Source: Streptomyces antnestii (lineage in GTDB: Bacteria > Actinomycetota > Actinomycetes > Streptomycetales > Streptomycetaceae). From it: a stretch of DNA of 64,000 nucleotides. Shown piece by piece: positions 1 through 13,415 of the stretch. The DNA is taken from assembly GCF_004005495.1 (NCBI RefSeq), contig NZ_RZYA01000004.1:310001-374000 (forward strand). Direction: 5' to 3'. The translations under genes and the position numbers were made by a program. The notes under the pieces were generated by a model, which worked only from the letters and a program-made list of their open reading frames with translations, ran no database searches and was not told the DNA's origin. The number at the start of each line of letters is the position of its first letter. Positions within the stretch are counted from its first letter, which is position 1.

Positions 1-612
1 GCCGCCGACCCCGCGCTCGGCCTGCGCCGCGCCCGCGCCGCCACGCTCCTCATGCTGGCGCTGCCCGGCTCCGCGTACATCTACCAGGGCGAGGAGCTCG
101 GCCTGCCCGACGTCGTCGACCTGCCCGACGAGGTGCGCCAGGACCCGTCGTTCTTCCGCGCGGCCGGGCAGGACGGCTTCCGCGACGGGTGCCGGGTGCC
201 GATCCCGTGGACCGTCGACGGGCCCTCGTACGGCTTCGGGGCGGGCGGCTCCTGGCTGCCGCAGCCCGCGAGCTGGGGCGCGCTGAGCGTGGAGGCGCAG
301 ACCGGGGTGCCCGGCTCGACCCTGGAGATGTACCGCTCGGCCCTCGCGGCCCGGCGCGTGCACCCGGCACTCGGCGCGGGCGACCGCGTCGCGTGGCTTC
401 CGGCGCCCGAAGGCGTGCTCGCGTTCCGGCGGGAGCCGCGCGGCGACGGCGAGGCGTTCGTGTGCGTCGCGAACACGACGGGCGCGGACGTGCGGGTGCG
501 CGTGCCCGCGTCCGCTCGGACCCTGCTGACGAGTTCGGCCGCCGACGACATCCAGCACGGTGACGGCCACGCGGTCGTCCCCGCCGACACGACCGTGTGG
601 TTCACGGTCTGA
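1..612 (+). CDS. aglA: alpha-glucosidase (GH13), C-terminal part only
   Basis: The frame is open from the first base, so only the last 203 residues are seen and the start lies before the window. GH13 alpha-glucosidases cut maltose and short maltodextrins to glucose in the cytoplasm. The fragment holds the end of the catalytic barrel, with the strand-8 segment [16 protein letters not shown] at fragment residues 21-36 and the loop [10 protein letters not shown] behind it. The small C-terminal beta domain follows and ends WFTV. No export signal can be judged. The next gene is a secreted amylase, which fits a maltose/maltodextrin locus; in Streptomyces such a gene usually follows malEFG. The catalytic residues lie outside the window, so oligo-1,6-glucosidase specificity cannot be excluded. 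Confidence 0.88.
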   Translation, partial: AADPALGLRRARAATLLMLALPGSAYIYQGEELGLPDVVDLPDEVRQDPSFFRAAGQDGFRDGCRVPIPWTVDGPSYGFGAGGSWLPQPASWGALSVEAQTGVPGSTLEMYRSALAARRVHPALGAGDRVAWLPAPEGVLAFRREPRGDGEAFVCVANTTGADVRVRVPASARTLLTSSAADDIQHGDGHAVVPADTTVWFTV

Positions 613-624
613 CCCTGCTTCGCC

Positions 625-662
625 GCTCTCCCCGGCCCCCCACCCGCGCGGCCGGGGAGAGC
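625..662 (+). terminator. hairpin after the alpha-glucosidase gene
   Basis: A 13-bp perfect stem (arms 625-637 and 650-662) encloses a 12-base C-rich loop. It starts 13 bases after the stop codon. There is no long T-run, which is normal for Streptomyces terminators. It probably separates the alpha-glucosidase transcript from the amylase promoter. Confidence 0.7.
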
Positions 663-675
663 ACCCCCCACAGCC

Positions 676-692
676 CCCTGCACTTGGCAGGG
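676..692. promoter_or_regulatory. possible operator in the amylase promoter region
   Basis: A short inverted repeat, ccctgc-N5-gcaggg, lies about 35 bases before the amylase start and just after the preceding hairpin. Amylase genes of Streptomyces are maltose-induced through MalR. I cannot match this repeat to a MalR site from memory, so the assignment rests only on position and symmetry. Confidence 0.25.
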
Positions 693-727
693 ACACCTCA
701 TCGGCACATCGACGTGCAGGAGGAACC

Positions 728-2113
728 ATGGCTCACAGATCGCGGGCGGCCGCGCTCGCCCTCGCCGCCGGCACCCTCATAGGCTCCGGCCTGGTGACCG
801 GCGGGACGGCGCAGGCCTCCCCGCCCGGCACCAAGGACGTCACCGCCGTCCTCTTCGAGTGGCGCTTCGACTCGGTGGCGAAGGAGTGCACCGCCAGGCT
901 CGGCCCCGCCGGCTACGGATACGTGCAGGTCTCGCCGCCCCAGGAGCACATCCAGGGCTCCCAGTGGTGGACCTCGTACCAGCCGGTCAGCTACAAGATC
1001 GCGGGCCGGCTCGGGGACCGTACGGCCTTCAGGAACATGGTCGACACCTGTCACGCGGCCGGCGTCAAGGTCGTCGCGGACACCGTCATCAACCACATGG
1101 CCGCCGGATCGGGCACCGGCACCGGCGGCTCCCCGTACTCCAAGTACGACTACCCGGGCACCTACTCGGCCGCCGACATGGACAACTGCACGGCGCAGGT
1201 CAGCAACTACCAGGACCGGTTCAACGTCCAGGAGTGCGAGCTGGTCGGCCTCGCCGACCTCGACACCGGCGAGGAGTACGTGCGCGGCCGGATCGCCGCG
1301 TACATGAACGACCTCCTCTCGCTGGGCGTCGACGGGTTCCGGATCGACGCCGCCAAGCACATCGCCGCCGCCGACCTCGCCAACATCAAGTCGCGGCTCA
1401 GCGACCCGAACGCCTACTGGAAGCAGGAGGCGATCTACGGCGCCGGTGAGGCCGTCTCGCCCAGCGAGTACCTCGGCAACGGCGACGTCCAAGAGTTCCG
1501 CTACGCCCGCGACCTCAAGCGCGTCTTCCAGAACGAGAACCTCGCCTACCTGAAGAACTACGGCGAGGGCTGGGGCTACATGCCCTCCGGGCAGTCCGCC
1601 GTCTTCGTCGACAACCACGACACCGAGCGCGGCGGCGACACCCTCAACTACAAGAACGGCGCCGACTACACCCTGGCGAACGTCTTCATGCTGGCCTGGC
1701 CCTACGGATCGCCGGACATCAACTCCGGCTACGAATGGACCGACAAGGACGCCGGACCGCCCAACGGCGGGACCATGAACGCCTGTTGGCAGGACGGCTG
1801 GAAGTGCCAGCACGCCTGGCCCGAGATCCAGTCCATGGTCGCGTTCCGCAACGCCACCCGCGGCCAGTCCGTCACGAACTGGTGGGACAACGGCTTCCAG
1901 GCGATCGCCTTCGGCCGCGGCACCAAGGGCTACGTCGCCATCAACCACGAGTCCTTCGCCCTCACCCGCACCTACCAGACGTCGCTCGCCGCGGGCACGT
2001 ACTGCGACGTACAGAGCAACTCGCCGGTGAGCGTGAACAGTTCGGGCCAGTTCACGGCGACGCTCGACGCCAATACGGCCCTCGCCCTGTACGCCGGCAA
2101 GTCCGGCTGCTGA
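728..2113 (+). CDS. secreted alpha-amylase (GH13)
   Basis: A 461-residue extracellular endo-alpha-1,4-glucanase that breaks starch into maltodextrins. ATG 728 is chosen because AGGAGG lies 4 bases upstream and the product then begins with a Sec signal peptide (MAHRSR, an Ala/Leu-rich core, cut near TAQA-S, residues 29-32). The four GH13 regions are present: [15 protein letters not shown] with nucleophile Asp207, GAGEA with acid/base Glu241, and FVDNHD with Asp298. Several Cys residues in the C-terminal third suggest disulfides. The protein ends after domain C. It lacks the C-terminal starch-binding CBM20 that many Streptomyces amylases of about 560 residues carry. Hairpins lie on both sides, so it is probably transcribed alone. 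Confidence 0.95.
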   Translation: MAHRSRAAALALAAGTLIGSGLVTGGTAQASPPGTKDVTAVLFEWRFDSVAKECTARLGPAGYGYVQVSPPQEHIQGSQWWTSYQPVSYKIAGRLGDRTAFRNMVDTCHAAGVKVVADTVINHMAAGSGTGTGGSPYSKYDYPGTYSAADMDNCTAQVSNYQDRFNVQECELVGLADLDTGEEYVRGRIAAYMNDLLSLGVDGFRIDAAKHIAAADLANIKSRLSDPNAYWKQEAIYGAGEAVSPSEYLGNGDVQEFRYARDLKRVFQNENLAYLKNYGEGWGYMPSGQSAVFVDNHDTERGGDTLNYKNGADYTLANVFMLAWPYGSPDINSGYEWTDKDAGPPNGGTMNACWQDGWKCQHAWPEIQSMVAFRNATRGQSVTNWWDNGFQAIAFGRGTKGYVAINHESFALTRTYQTSLAAGTYCDVQSNSPVSVNSSGQFTATLDANTALALYAGKSGC

Positions 2114-2141
2114 CACGGTCCCTCCGGCAACCCCCGTTCCG

Positions 2142-2179
2142 GCCGCCCGGCGCGTTTCTCCCCGCTCGCGCCGGGCGGC
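2142..2179 (+). terminator. hairpin after the alpha-amylase gene
   Basis: A 13-bp perfect GC-rich stem (2142-2154 with 2167-2179) with a 12-base loop lies 29 bases after the amylase stop and before the pullulanase start. It probably ends the amylase message. Confidence 0.7.
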
Positions 2180-2227
2180 TCTGTCCGCGCACCCGCACCC
2201 CTGTGTCCCTCCCGCCGAGGAGCTCCC

Positions 2228-7567
<5,340 letters not shown>

Positions 7568-7573
7568 CCGCGA

Positions 7574-7616
7574 ACGCCCGGTGGGGCGGGGGACCGGCCC
7601 CTGCCCCACCGGGCGT
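7574..7616. terminator. bidirectional hairpin between convergent pullulanase and TetR genes
   Basis: A 14-bp perfect stem (7574-7587 with 7603-7616) is extended inward by further G:C pairs. It lies right after the pullulanase stop and touches the TetR stop codon. It can serve both converging transcripts. Confidence 0.75.
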
Positions 7617-8317
7617 CAGGACACCGCGACGGGCGCGAGCGCGACCAAGCGGCCGATGAGGTCGCCGAACGTCCCGTCGGCCGGCTCGCCCGCCAGGATG
7701 CGCCGCAGCAGCGCCGCCATCTCCTCGTCGTACGCGGCGCTCACCGCGGCGAGCGCGGCGAAGTCGTGCACGAGCTGCGCCTCCAGCTCACCGCGCGGGA
7801 TGCGCCGCCCGTCGAGCCAGATCAGCGCCGTGGACTCGGCGAGCGAGATCCACGAGCGGACCACGAGCTCCAGGCGGGCGGACGGGGCGGTGACCCCGAG
7901 ATGCGCGAGGATCTGGACGTACGCGGCCTGCCGGACCTCGTCGATGAGCGCGTTCGTCGTCGACGAGCCGACGGCCGGGCCGCCCCGCATCAGCGCCGAG
8001 AAGCCGGGCCCGTGCTCGTCCACGAAGTCGAAGAAGCGGCCCATGACGCGGATCAGGCGGGCGCCGAGCGGACCGTCCTGCGGCTCCTCGAAGCGCTGCG
8101 CCAGATCGTCCGCCGCCCGCCGCAACGCGGCCTCGTACAGGCTGAGTTTGCCCGGGAAGTAGTGGTAGACCAGCGGCCGGGAAATGCCCGCGGCCGCGGC
8201 TATCTCGTCGATGGAGACGTCGTCGGGGGAGCGGTGGCTGAACAGTTCGAGTGCGACCCCGATCAACTGCTGCCGCCGCTCCTCGACTCCCATCCTGCGG
8301 CGCACCCCGGTTGTCAT
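7616..8317 (-). CDS. TetR-family transcriptional regulator
   Basis: A 233-residue DNA-binding repressor of TetR type. The N-terminal helix-turn-helix is at about residues 12-60 (VSIDEIAAAAGISRPLVYHY, then FPGKLSLYEAALRRAADDL), and a helical ligand-binding domain with no recognised ligand fills the rest. It is the last gene of a three-gene set with the reductase and the di-iron protein, 56 bases after the reductase stop. The operator-like repeat in front of the set is a natural target for autoregulation. ATG 8317 was taken; an internal ATG eight codons later is also possible. Confidence 0.88.
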   Translation of the reverse strand: MTTGVRRRMGVEERRQQLIGVALELFSHRSPDDVSIDEIAAAAGISRPLVYHYFPGKLSLYEAALRRAADDLAQRFEEPQDGPLGARLIRVMGRFFDFVDEHGPGFSALMRGGPAVGSSTTNALIDEVRQAAYVQILAHLGVTAPSARLELVVRSWISLAESTALIWLDGRRIPRGELEAQLVHDFAALAAVSAAYDEEMAALLRRILAGEPADGTFGDLIGRLVALAPVAVS

Positions 8318-8373
8318 ACGAACACCCTACCGAGCAATTCCGGCCCCGTGTCGCGCCGGTCCGCCTGTGGGCG

Positions 8374-9435
8374 TCACAGGTCGAGCACGAGGCGTTCGCC
8401 GCGTGCCCGGGAGACACAGATCAGCATCGAGTCGTCACGCTCCGAGTCCGTGAGCAGCTCGTCCCGGTGATCGATCTCCCCCTCCAGGACCCGCTGTTGG
8501 CACGTCCCGCAGAAGCCCTGCTCGCAGGAGTACGACACGCTCGGCACCTCGGCGCGCACCGCCGCGAGCACCGAGGTGCCGGCCGGAACGGCGACGGTGC
8601 GGCCGCTGCGGCGCAGCTCGACCTCGAACGGCCCGTTCCCGTCGGCCGACGTGTGCGGGGCGAAGCGCTCCAGATGCAGCTCGCAGTGGCCGGGAAGCGC
8701 CGCGGCCACGGCCTCCATCAGGCCCTCGGGCCCGCAGCAGTACACCGCCGTGCCCGGCGCGCGGTCGGCGAACAGTCCGGCCAGATCCGGGCGCCCGTCC
8801 GCGTCCTCGGCGACGACGGTCACCCGCCCCCGCTCACCGCCTAGCTTCTCCACCTCTTCCAGGAACGGCATCGAGGCGCGTGTGCGGCCCCCGTACAGCA
8901 GGTGCCAGTCGGCGCCGCGTGCGTCGAGGGCGCGCAGCATCGGCAGAATCGGGGTGATGCCGATGCCGCCCGCGACGAACACGTACGAGGGGGCGTCCGG
9001 GGCGAGGGGGAAACGGTTGCGCGGCCCGCGCACCTCGATCTCCATCCCCTCCTGGAGCTGCTCGTGCACCTCGCGCGACCCGCCCCTGCCGTCCTCGACG
9101 AGCCTGGTCGCCACGGTGTACGACGAGGTGTCCTCGGGGTCCCCGCACAGCGAGTACTGCCGGATGAGGCCCGAGGGCAGGACGAGGTCGAGGTGCGCGC
9201 CCGGCTCCCAGGCGGGCAGGGCCTGTCCCTCCAGGCGGAGTTGGGCGACGCCGTCGGCGACGGTCTCGTGCCGGGTGAGAAGAAGGCGCAGGGCCCGCGC
9301 GCGCGGACGGCCGGAGATGGGCTCGTCGAGGGCGGGCATCGGCCACAGGGGCGACGCCTGGATGCGGCGGCGCATGGCCCGCCGGGCCACCAGGGCCGTG
9401 CCCGCGACGAGGAGGACGGTGCGGAGGCGGGGCAT
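8374..9435 (-). CDS. ferredoxin-type oxidoreductase (FAD/NAD domain plus C-terminal 2Fe-2S)
   Basis: A 353-residue reductase of the phthalate-dioxygenase-reductase/VanB type. It should pass electrons from NAD(P)H through a flavin to a plant-type 2Fe-2S centre. A basic, hydrophobic N-terminus (about 1-25) could touch the membrane. The flavin-binding segment is RQYSLCGDP, the nucleotide-binding part is FVAGGIGITPILPML, and the C-terminal ferredoxin has Cys at CEQGFCGTC and a final Cys in SMLICVSRARG. The stop of the upstream di-iron gene is only two bases before ATG 9435, so the two are translationally coupled. This makes the neighbour the likely electron acceptor. Confidence 0.9.
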   Translation of the reverse strand: MPRLRTVLLVAGTALVARRAMRRRIQASPLWPMPALDEPISGRPRARALRLLLTRHETVADGVAQLRLEGQALPAWEPGAHLDLVLPSGLIRQYSLCGDPEDTSSYTVATRLVEDGRGGSREVHEQLQEGMEIEVRGPRNRFPLAPDAPSYVFVAGGIGITPILPMLRALDARGADWHLLYGGRTRASMPFLEEVEKLGGERGRVTVVAEDADGRPDLAGLFADRAPGTAVYCCGPEGLMEAVAAALPGHCELHLERFAPHTSADGNGPFEVELRRSGRTVAVPAGTSVLAAVRAEVPSVSYSCEQGFCGTCQQRVLEGEIDHRDELLTDSERDDSMLICVSRARGERLVLDL

Positions 9436-9437
9436 GG

Positions 9438-10355
9438 TCAGACGGCTCCGTTCGAGGTCCGGGCCTCGGCCGCGGTCGCGGCGGGGGACGAGGCCAGATA
9501 GGCGACGGCCTGAGCCGTGCTGCCCTCCTGGGAGGGGTGGTAGGAGCGGCTGAGGTAGCGCGGGATGGACTTCAGCATGGCGCCGGTGGAGGGCAGGACG
9601 CCCCGTTTGCCGCCGTGGTAGAACTCCTTCCAGGACGCCTTGCCGTCGAGGACGGTCGGGTCGTTCTCCATGAAGTAGCGCGCGCCGCGCTGCCACAGGA
9701 ACATCAGGGCGGAGAACGCGAGCGCCCAGGTCCGCACCCGGCGCCGGTAGCCGCCGTCGACGTGCTCGAACAGCTCGAAGGCGACCGAGCGGTGCTCGAC
9801 CTCCTCCGCGCCGTGCCAGCGCAGCAGGTCGAGCATCGTGGGGTCGGCGCCCTTGCGGTCCAGCTCGTCCGCGTTCAGGACCCAGTCGCCGAGGAACGCG
9901 GTGTAGTGCTCGATCGCGGCGATGAGCGCGACCCGCTCCATCAGCCACCACTCGCGGGCCCGCCCCGGCGGCAGCGTCCGGTCGCCGAGCAGCTTCTCGA
10001 AGAACCAGTCGACCTGCGCGGTGTACGGGGTCGGGTCGAGGCCCTGGTCCTTGAGGTGCGGCAGTACCTCGTCGTGGGCCTGCGAGTGCATGGCCTCCTG
10101 GCCGATGAACCCGATGACGTCCTCGCGCAGCCGGTCGTCGCGTATGTACGGCAGGACCTGCTTGTAGACGTGGACGAACCACCGCTCGCCCGCCGGCAGC
10201 AGGAGATGCAGCACGTTGATCGTGTGCGTGGTGAACGGGTCGTCCGGGATCCAGTGGAGCGGGGTCTTGTCCCAGGAGAAGGAGACCCTGCGTGCCTTGA
10301 GCGCGACGTGCTCGTCAGCGACGGGCCGCGGCGCCCGGCTCTGCGTATTAGACAT
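9438..10355 (-). CDS. ferritin-like di-iron 'metal-dependent hydrolase' (PF10118/COG3687 family)
   Basis: A 305-residue protein of the family named predicted metal-dependent hydrolase. The helical pattern and ligands look more like a di-iron carboxylate protein: EAMHSQAHDE, then ERVALIAAIEHYTAFLGDW, then EEVEHRSVAFELFEH supply the repeated Glu and Glu-x-x-His sets. ATG 10355 (MSNTQSRAP) was chosen because an upstream ATG in the same frame would put the operator-like repeat inside the coding region. It is coupled to the reductase by a two-base gap. By inference the pair could be an oxygenase or desaturase; the substrate is unknown. Confidence 0.82.
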   Translation of the reverse strand: MSNTQSRAPRPVADEHVALKARRVSFSWDKTPLHWIPDDPFTTHTINVLHLLLPAGERWFVHVYKQVLPYIRDDRLREDVIGFIGQEAMHSQAHDEVLPHLKDQGLDPTPYTAQVDWFFEKLLGDRTLPPGRAREWWLMERVALIAAIEHYTAFLGDWVLNADELDRKGADPTMLDLLRWHGAEEVEHRSVAFELFEHVDGGYRRRVRTWALAFSALMFLWQRGARYFMENDPTVLDGKASWKEFYHGGKRGVLPSTGAMLKSIPRYLSRSYHPSQEGSTAQAVAYLASSPAATAAEARTSNGAV

Positions 10356-10363
10356 GGCGTCAA

Positions 10364-10390
10364 TGTACTGACGGGTAGAGGGTCGGTACA
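10364..10390. promoter_or_regulatory. palindromic operator before the di-iron/reductase/TetR operon
   Basis: The inverted repeat TGTACTGAC-N9-GTCGGTACA (one mismatch in nine) ends eight bases before the di-iron start. Its size and symmetry suit a TetR dimer. It probably overlaps the promoter, and the operon's own TetR is the leading candidate binder. Confidence 0.55.
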
Positions 10391-10477
10391 CCCCTCGCGC
10401 ACGGATTTCTTTACGGGGACGTCAGCAGCGGGTTACCTCCGGGGCCCCGGAGCCGGCGCAGGGCCGGGACCCCGGGG

Positions 10478-12403
10478 TCAGCGCAGGGCGCCCACCTGGC
10501 GGCCCGACGCCGTGCGGCCGGACAGCTTCGCCGTGGTGCCTGGCCGGGCCGGCGCGGCCAGGATGTTGCCCGCGGCCCGGACCCCGCCCGACGACGCGAC
10601 GGACGTGACCTGCCGGCTCGCCCCGGCCACCACGTACCAGGTGCCGCCCCGCGACTTCCACAGGACGCCCGCCAGCACCAGCGGGTCCCGGTTGCCGCAC
10701 GCCGGGGTGCCCTCCGCCGTGGCCGCGACCGCCGCCGTCACCGCGCCCGGCGCCGTGAACAGGGCCAGGGTCCGCGCCCCGCCGCCCCGCCACGTGTCGG
10801 CCCGCGCGCACGACCAGTCCGCCGTGCCGGCGCCCTCGGGGAGCGGCTGGCGGGCGTACGCCCAGGAGTTGACCGTGCGCACCCCGTGGGAGCGGACGGC
10901 GGTCAGGGAACACGCCGTGTGCTGCCAGTCGGCCGCGACCGCCTCGCGCGGGGCGCCGGGGCGGCCCGCGGTGAGGTGGGCCGGGACGAGTTCGCCGAGG
11001 TCGGTGGAGAGGCGCGTGCCCGCGTCGTCCCGCAGGGCCAGCGCGTTCCACGACGTGCAGCCGCGGGCGAGCGCCGGGCTGGCGAACGGGGCCGTGACAC
11101 CGTCGCGGTCCCGGTGCAGCGGCATGGGCGCGGCCGACGGGCGCAGCAGGTTCCGTACGGCCGCCGCACGCACCCAGGGCGCCGTCAGATAGCGGACGTT
11201 GCCGTCGGCCCGGTCCACTACCAGGGCGCCCGCCTCCGGTCCCGTCGCGCCGTCCGCCCGGGCGAAGTCGAGCGCGGCACCGCTCGTGCCGTCCTTCGGC
11301 TCCGCGTACCGCACGACCCGAAGACCGTCGTACAGGAGCACGATCCGCGCCCCGTCGGCCTCGCCCGCGTAGAGGAGCTGCGGGGGGCCCGGCGGGGCGC
11401 CGGCCTGGGTGCCCGGTGTCGCGGAGACCTGGACGGACCCGCCCGGCCGCGCCCACACGGCGAGGGCGCGCCGCAGCAGCGCCCGGTCGCCGGTCAGGGA
11501 GCCGCGCGCCGGCCAGACCGAGAAGTCCGTGCGGGCCGAGGTCTGCCAGGCCGTGGCCGGGACCTTCGTGAGCCGGGCGGGATCCAGGGCCGCCCGCCCG
11601 GCCGGATTCTGCGCGTACGCGGGCGCGGCGGCGCCGTCCGGGGCCCAGCCGCCGCCCGGCAGGCCGAGCAGCGCCCCGCACACCAGCGTCGCGGCGGCGG
11701 CCGCGATCACGGCCTTCACGTGCTGCCTGCGCCGCATCAGGTCGGGCGGCCTCGCCTGGAGCGAGCACGGGTCGAACTCGGTCGACTCCAGGAGCGTGAG
11801 CGCCTCCTTCCCCGCGGGCGTGACCACGCCGTCCGCCTCGGCGAGCGCGGCGTCCGGGTCCTCGGCGCCCGCCGCGTCGAGCAGGTTCCGTACGGCGGTG
11901 TCGTCGAGCCGTTCGAGGCCGCGCAGGACGAAGGCGGCGCGGCCGGGGCCGCTGAGCGCGGAGAGCCGCTGGTCGAGGGCCAGTTCGTCGGCGCCGCCCG
12001 AGCGCGGGAAGAGCCGCAGGCCCCACACCTGGGGGAGCAGGGGCGGCAGTTGCGAGCGCCGGGGCCAGGCCGGGCGGCGCAGCGGCCGGCCGGCGTCGAG
12101 CGCGGTGCGCAGGACCCTGAGCCGGACGAACCCGTAGCCGGGGTCGGCGTGGCGTCCCTGTGCGGTGCGCGGCGCCGGGATCGCCGCCGCCACGGCCGAG
12201 GTGCGGGCGCGCGGCAGGGCGCGCTGCGTCAGGGAGTGCGCCGTGAGCACACGCCGGTTGCGGCCGAGGCTGGGCGGGAGCACCAGATAGGCGAGCCGGA
12301 CGAGCCGTGGATAGTGCTCGACGAGAGCGGCCTCGGCCTGCTCCACGTCGACGACCGGGCCGGGACGGGGGACGACATCCTGTGACTGCACCTTCGACTG
12401 CAC
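10478..12403 (-). CDS. membrane protein with sigma-factor-like N-terminus
   Basis: A 641-residue protein of unknown function, read from GTG 12403. Residues 20-65 (EQAEAALVEHYPRLVRLAYL onward) resemble region 2 of a small sigma-70 factor. Residues 140-195 (LSALSGPGRAAFVLRGLERL onward) resemble region 4, but acidic promoter-melting residues are not evident. A single membrane segment lies at about 229-250. Roughly 390 residues follow, presumably outside the cell, rich in Ala, Arg and Trp, with scattered Cys residues. The layout would place a cytoplasmic sigma-like part on an exported sensor part. I know of no assigned function. It stands alone between the di-iron operon and a phosphatase gene. 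Confidence 0.8.
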   Translation of the reverse strand: MQSKVQSQDVVPRPGPVVDVEQAEAALVEHYPRLVRLAYLVLPPSLGRNRRVLTAHSLTQRALPRARTSAVAAAIPAPRTAQGRHADPGYGFVRLRVLRTALDAGRPLRRPAWPRRSQLPPLLPQVWGLRLFPRSGGADELALDQRLSALSGPGRAAFVLRGLERLDDTAVRNLLDAAGAEDPDAALAEADGVVTPAGKEALTLLESTEFDPCSLQARPPDLMRRRQHVKAVIAAAAATLVCGALLGLPGGGWAPDGAAAPAYAQNPAGRAALDPARLTKVPATAWQTSARTDFSVWPARGSLTGDRALLRRALAVWARPGGSVQVSATPGTQAGAPPGPPQLLYAGEADGARIVLLYDGLRVVRYAEPKDGTSGAALDFARADGATGPEAGALVVDRADGNVRYLTAPWVRAAAVRNLLRPSAAPMPLHRDRDGVTAPFASPALARGCTSWNALALRDDAGTRLSTDLGELVPAHLTAGRPGAPREAVAADWQHTACSLTAVRSHGVRTVNSWAYARQPLPEGAGTADWSCARADTWRGGGARTLALFTAPGAVTAAVAATAEGTPACGNRDPLVLAGVLWKSRGGTWYVVAGASRQVTSVASSGGVRAAGNILAAPARPGTTAKLSGRTASGRQVGALR

Positions 12404-12520
12404 GTTCAGCTGAACGAGCGAATCGTCGGATGGTCACTTCACGGCGTCATGCCGTCTCCGTGGGGCGGTCGGGCGCCGGGCTGGTCAACTCACCACAAAA
12501 CACGTCGACTTCGGGCACTC

Positions 12521-13327
12521 TTACTCTGCCGTGAGCCGCCGCCGGATCCGCTCCACCGCCTCGTCCGGCACCCCGAGCCCCTCGCGCACGTACGTCCCGA
12601 AGTCCCCGTACCGCTCCGCCACCTCGTCCTGCGCGGCCCGCAGGTACGAGGGCCGTACGCCGATGAGGGCGAGCGCGATCTCCGGGTCGCCGCCCTGCGC
12701 GGTGAACCCCTCGACGAGCGCCGCGAAGGCCTCCCGCACCGCCGCGTTGACCGACAGGTACTCCGCCTCCAGGGTCTCCTCGTCCGCCCCGAGGAGCGTC
12801 AGGACGACCGTGGCGCCCCAGCCGGTGCGGTCCTTGCCCGCGGTGCAGTGGAAGAGCAGCGGGCCCGCGTCGGGGTCGGCGAGTTCGGTCAGGAGCGTGC
12901 GGTAGGCGGCCCGCGCGGACCGGGTCGACACGAGGGCGCGGTAGGTGTCGGCGAACAGGGACTCGGCGCGCCCGCCGCCGAGCTTCTCCTCGGCGAGCGC
13001 CGGGTCGGACAGGACGTGCCTGAGCTGGGCGGCGGCCGGCGCGACCCCGTTCTGGGCGATCTTGTCGGCGAGCGCGTCGGCCACCAGGAGCTGGACGCCG
13101 TCGGGGACGTGGTCCGGATGGGAGGCACGCTCGGCGTTCGTGCGGAAGTCCACGATCGTGCGGACGCCGAGCGCGGCGAAGGCCGGATCGGCGGCCGGGT
13201 CGAGCCGGTCGAGCTGCCCGGACCGCAGGGCGAGGCCGGAGCGGACGACGCGGCCGCCGGGCAGTGCGGTGCCGCCGAGGTCACGGAGGTTGGCGACGGT
13301 GGTGGCGGGGATCGCGGACGCGGGCAT
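12521..13327 (-). CDS. tyrosine-protein phosphatase (Y_phosphatase3 family)
   Basis: A 268-residue cytoplasmic phosphatase with the cysteine-phosphatase loop HCTAGKDRTG, catalytic Cys161 and its Arg five residues on. The N-terminal NLRDLGG segment and VDFRTNAER are typical of the bacterial PTP/lipid phosphatase family PF13350. ATG 13327 (MPASAIPATT) is preferred over an in-frame start 19 codons upstream because GGAG lies 8 bases before it. The real substrate could be phosphotyrosine or a phosphoinositide. It has no obvious operon partner: the GH89 gene ends 88 bases upstream. Confidence 0.9.
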   Translation of the reverse strand: MPASAIPATTVANLRDLGGTALPGGRVVRSGLALRSGQLDRLDPAADPAFAALGVRTIVDFRTNAERASHPDHVPDGVQLLVADALADKIAQNGVAPAAAQLRHVLSDPALAEEKLGGGRAESLFADTYRALVSTRSARAAYRTLLTELADPDAGPLLFHCTAGKDRTGWGATVVLTLLGADEETLEAEYLSVNAAVREAFAALVEGFTAQGGDPEIALALIGVRPSYLRAAQDEVAERYGDFGTYVREGLGVPDEAVERIRRRLTAE

Positions 13328-13415
13328 GGGCGGGACTCCAGGGTCGCAAGTCGCGAGCGGATTCGCGGCTTTCGTCCCGCCCATTCTGGCCCAGGGGGTG
13401 CCCCAGGACGCGTCG

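Noticed and set aside
613..727. MalR-type direct repeats before the amylase
   Set aside because: Only one short inverted repeat was seen and it does not match what I recall of MalR sites.
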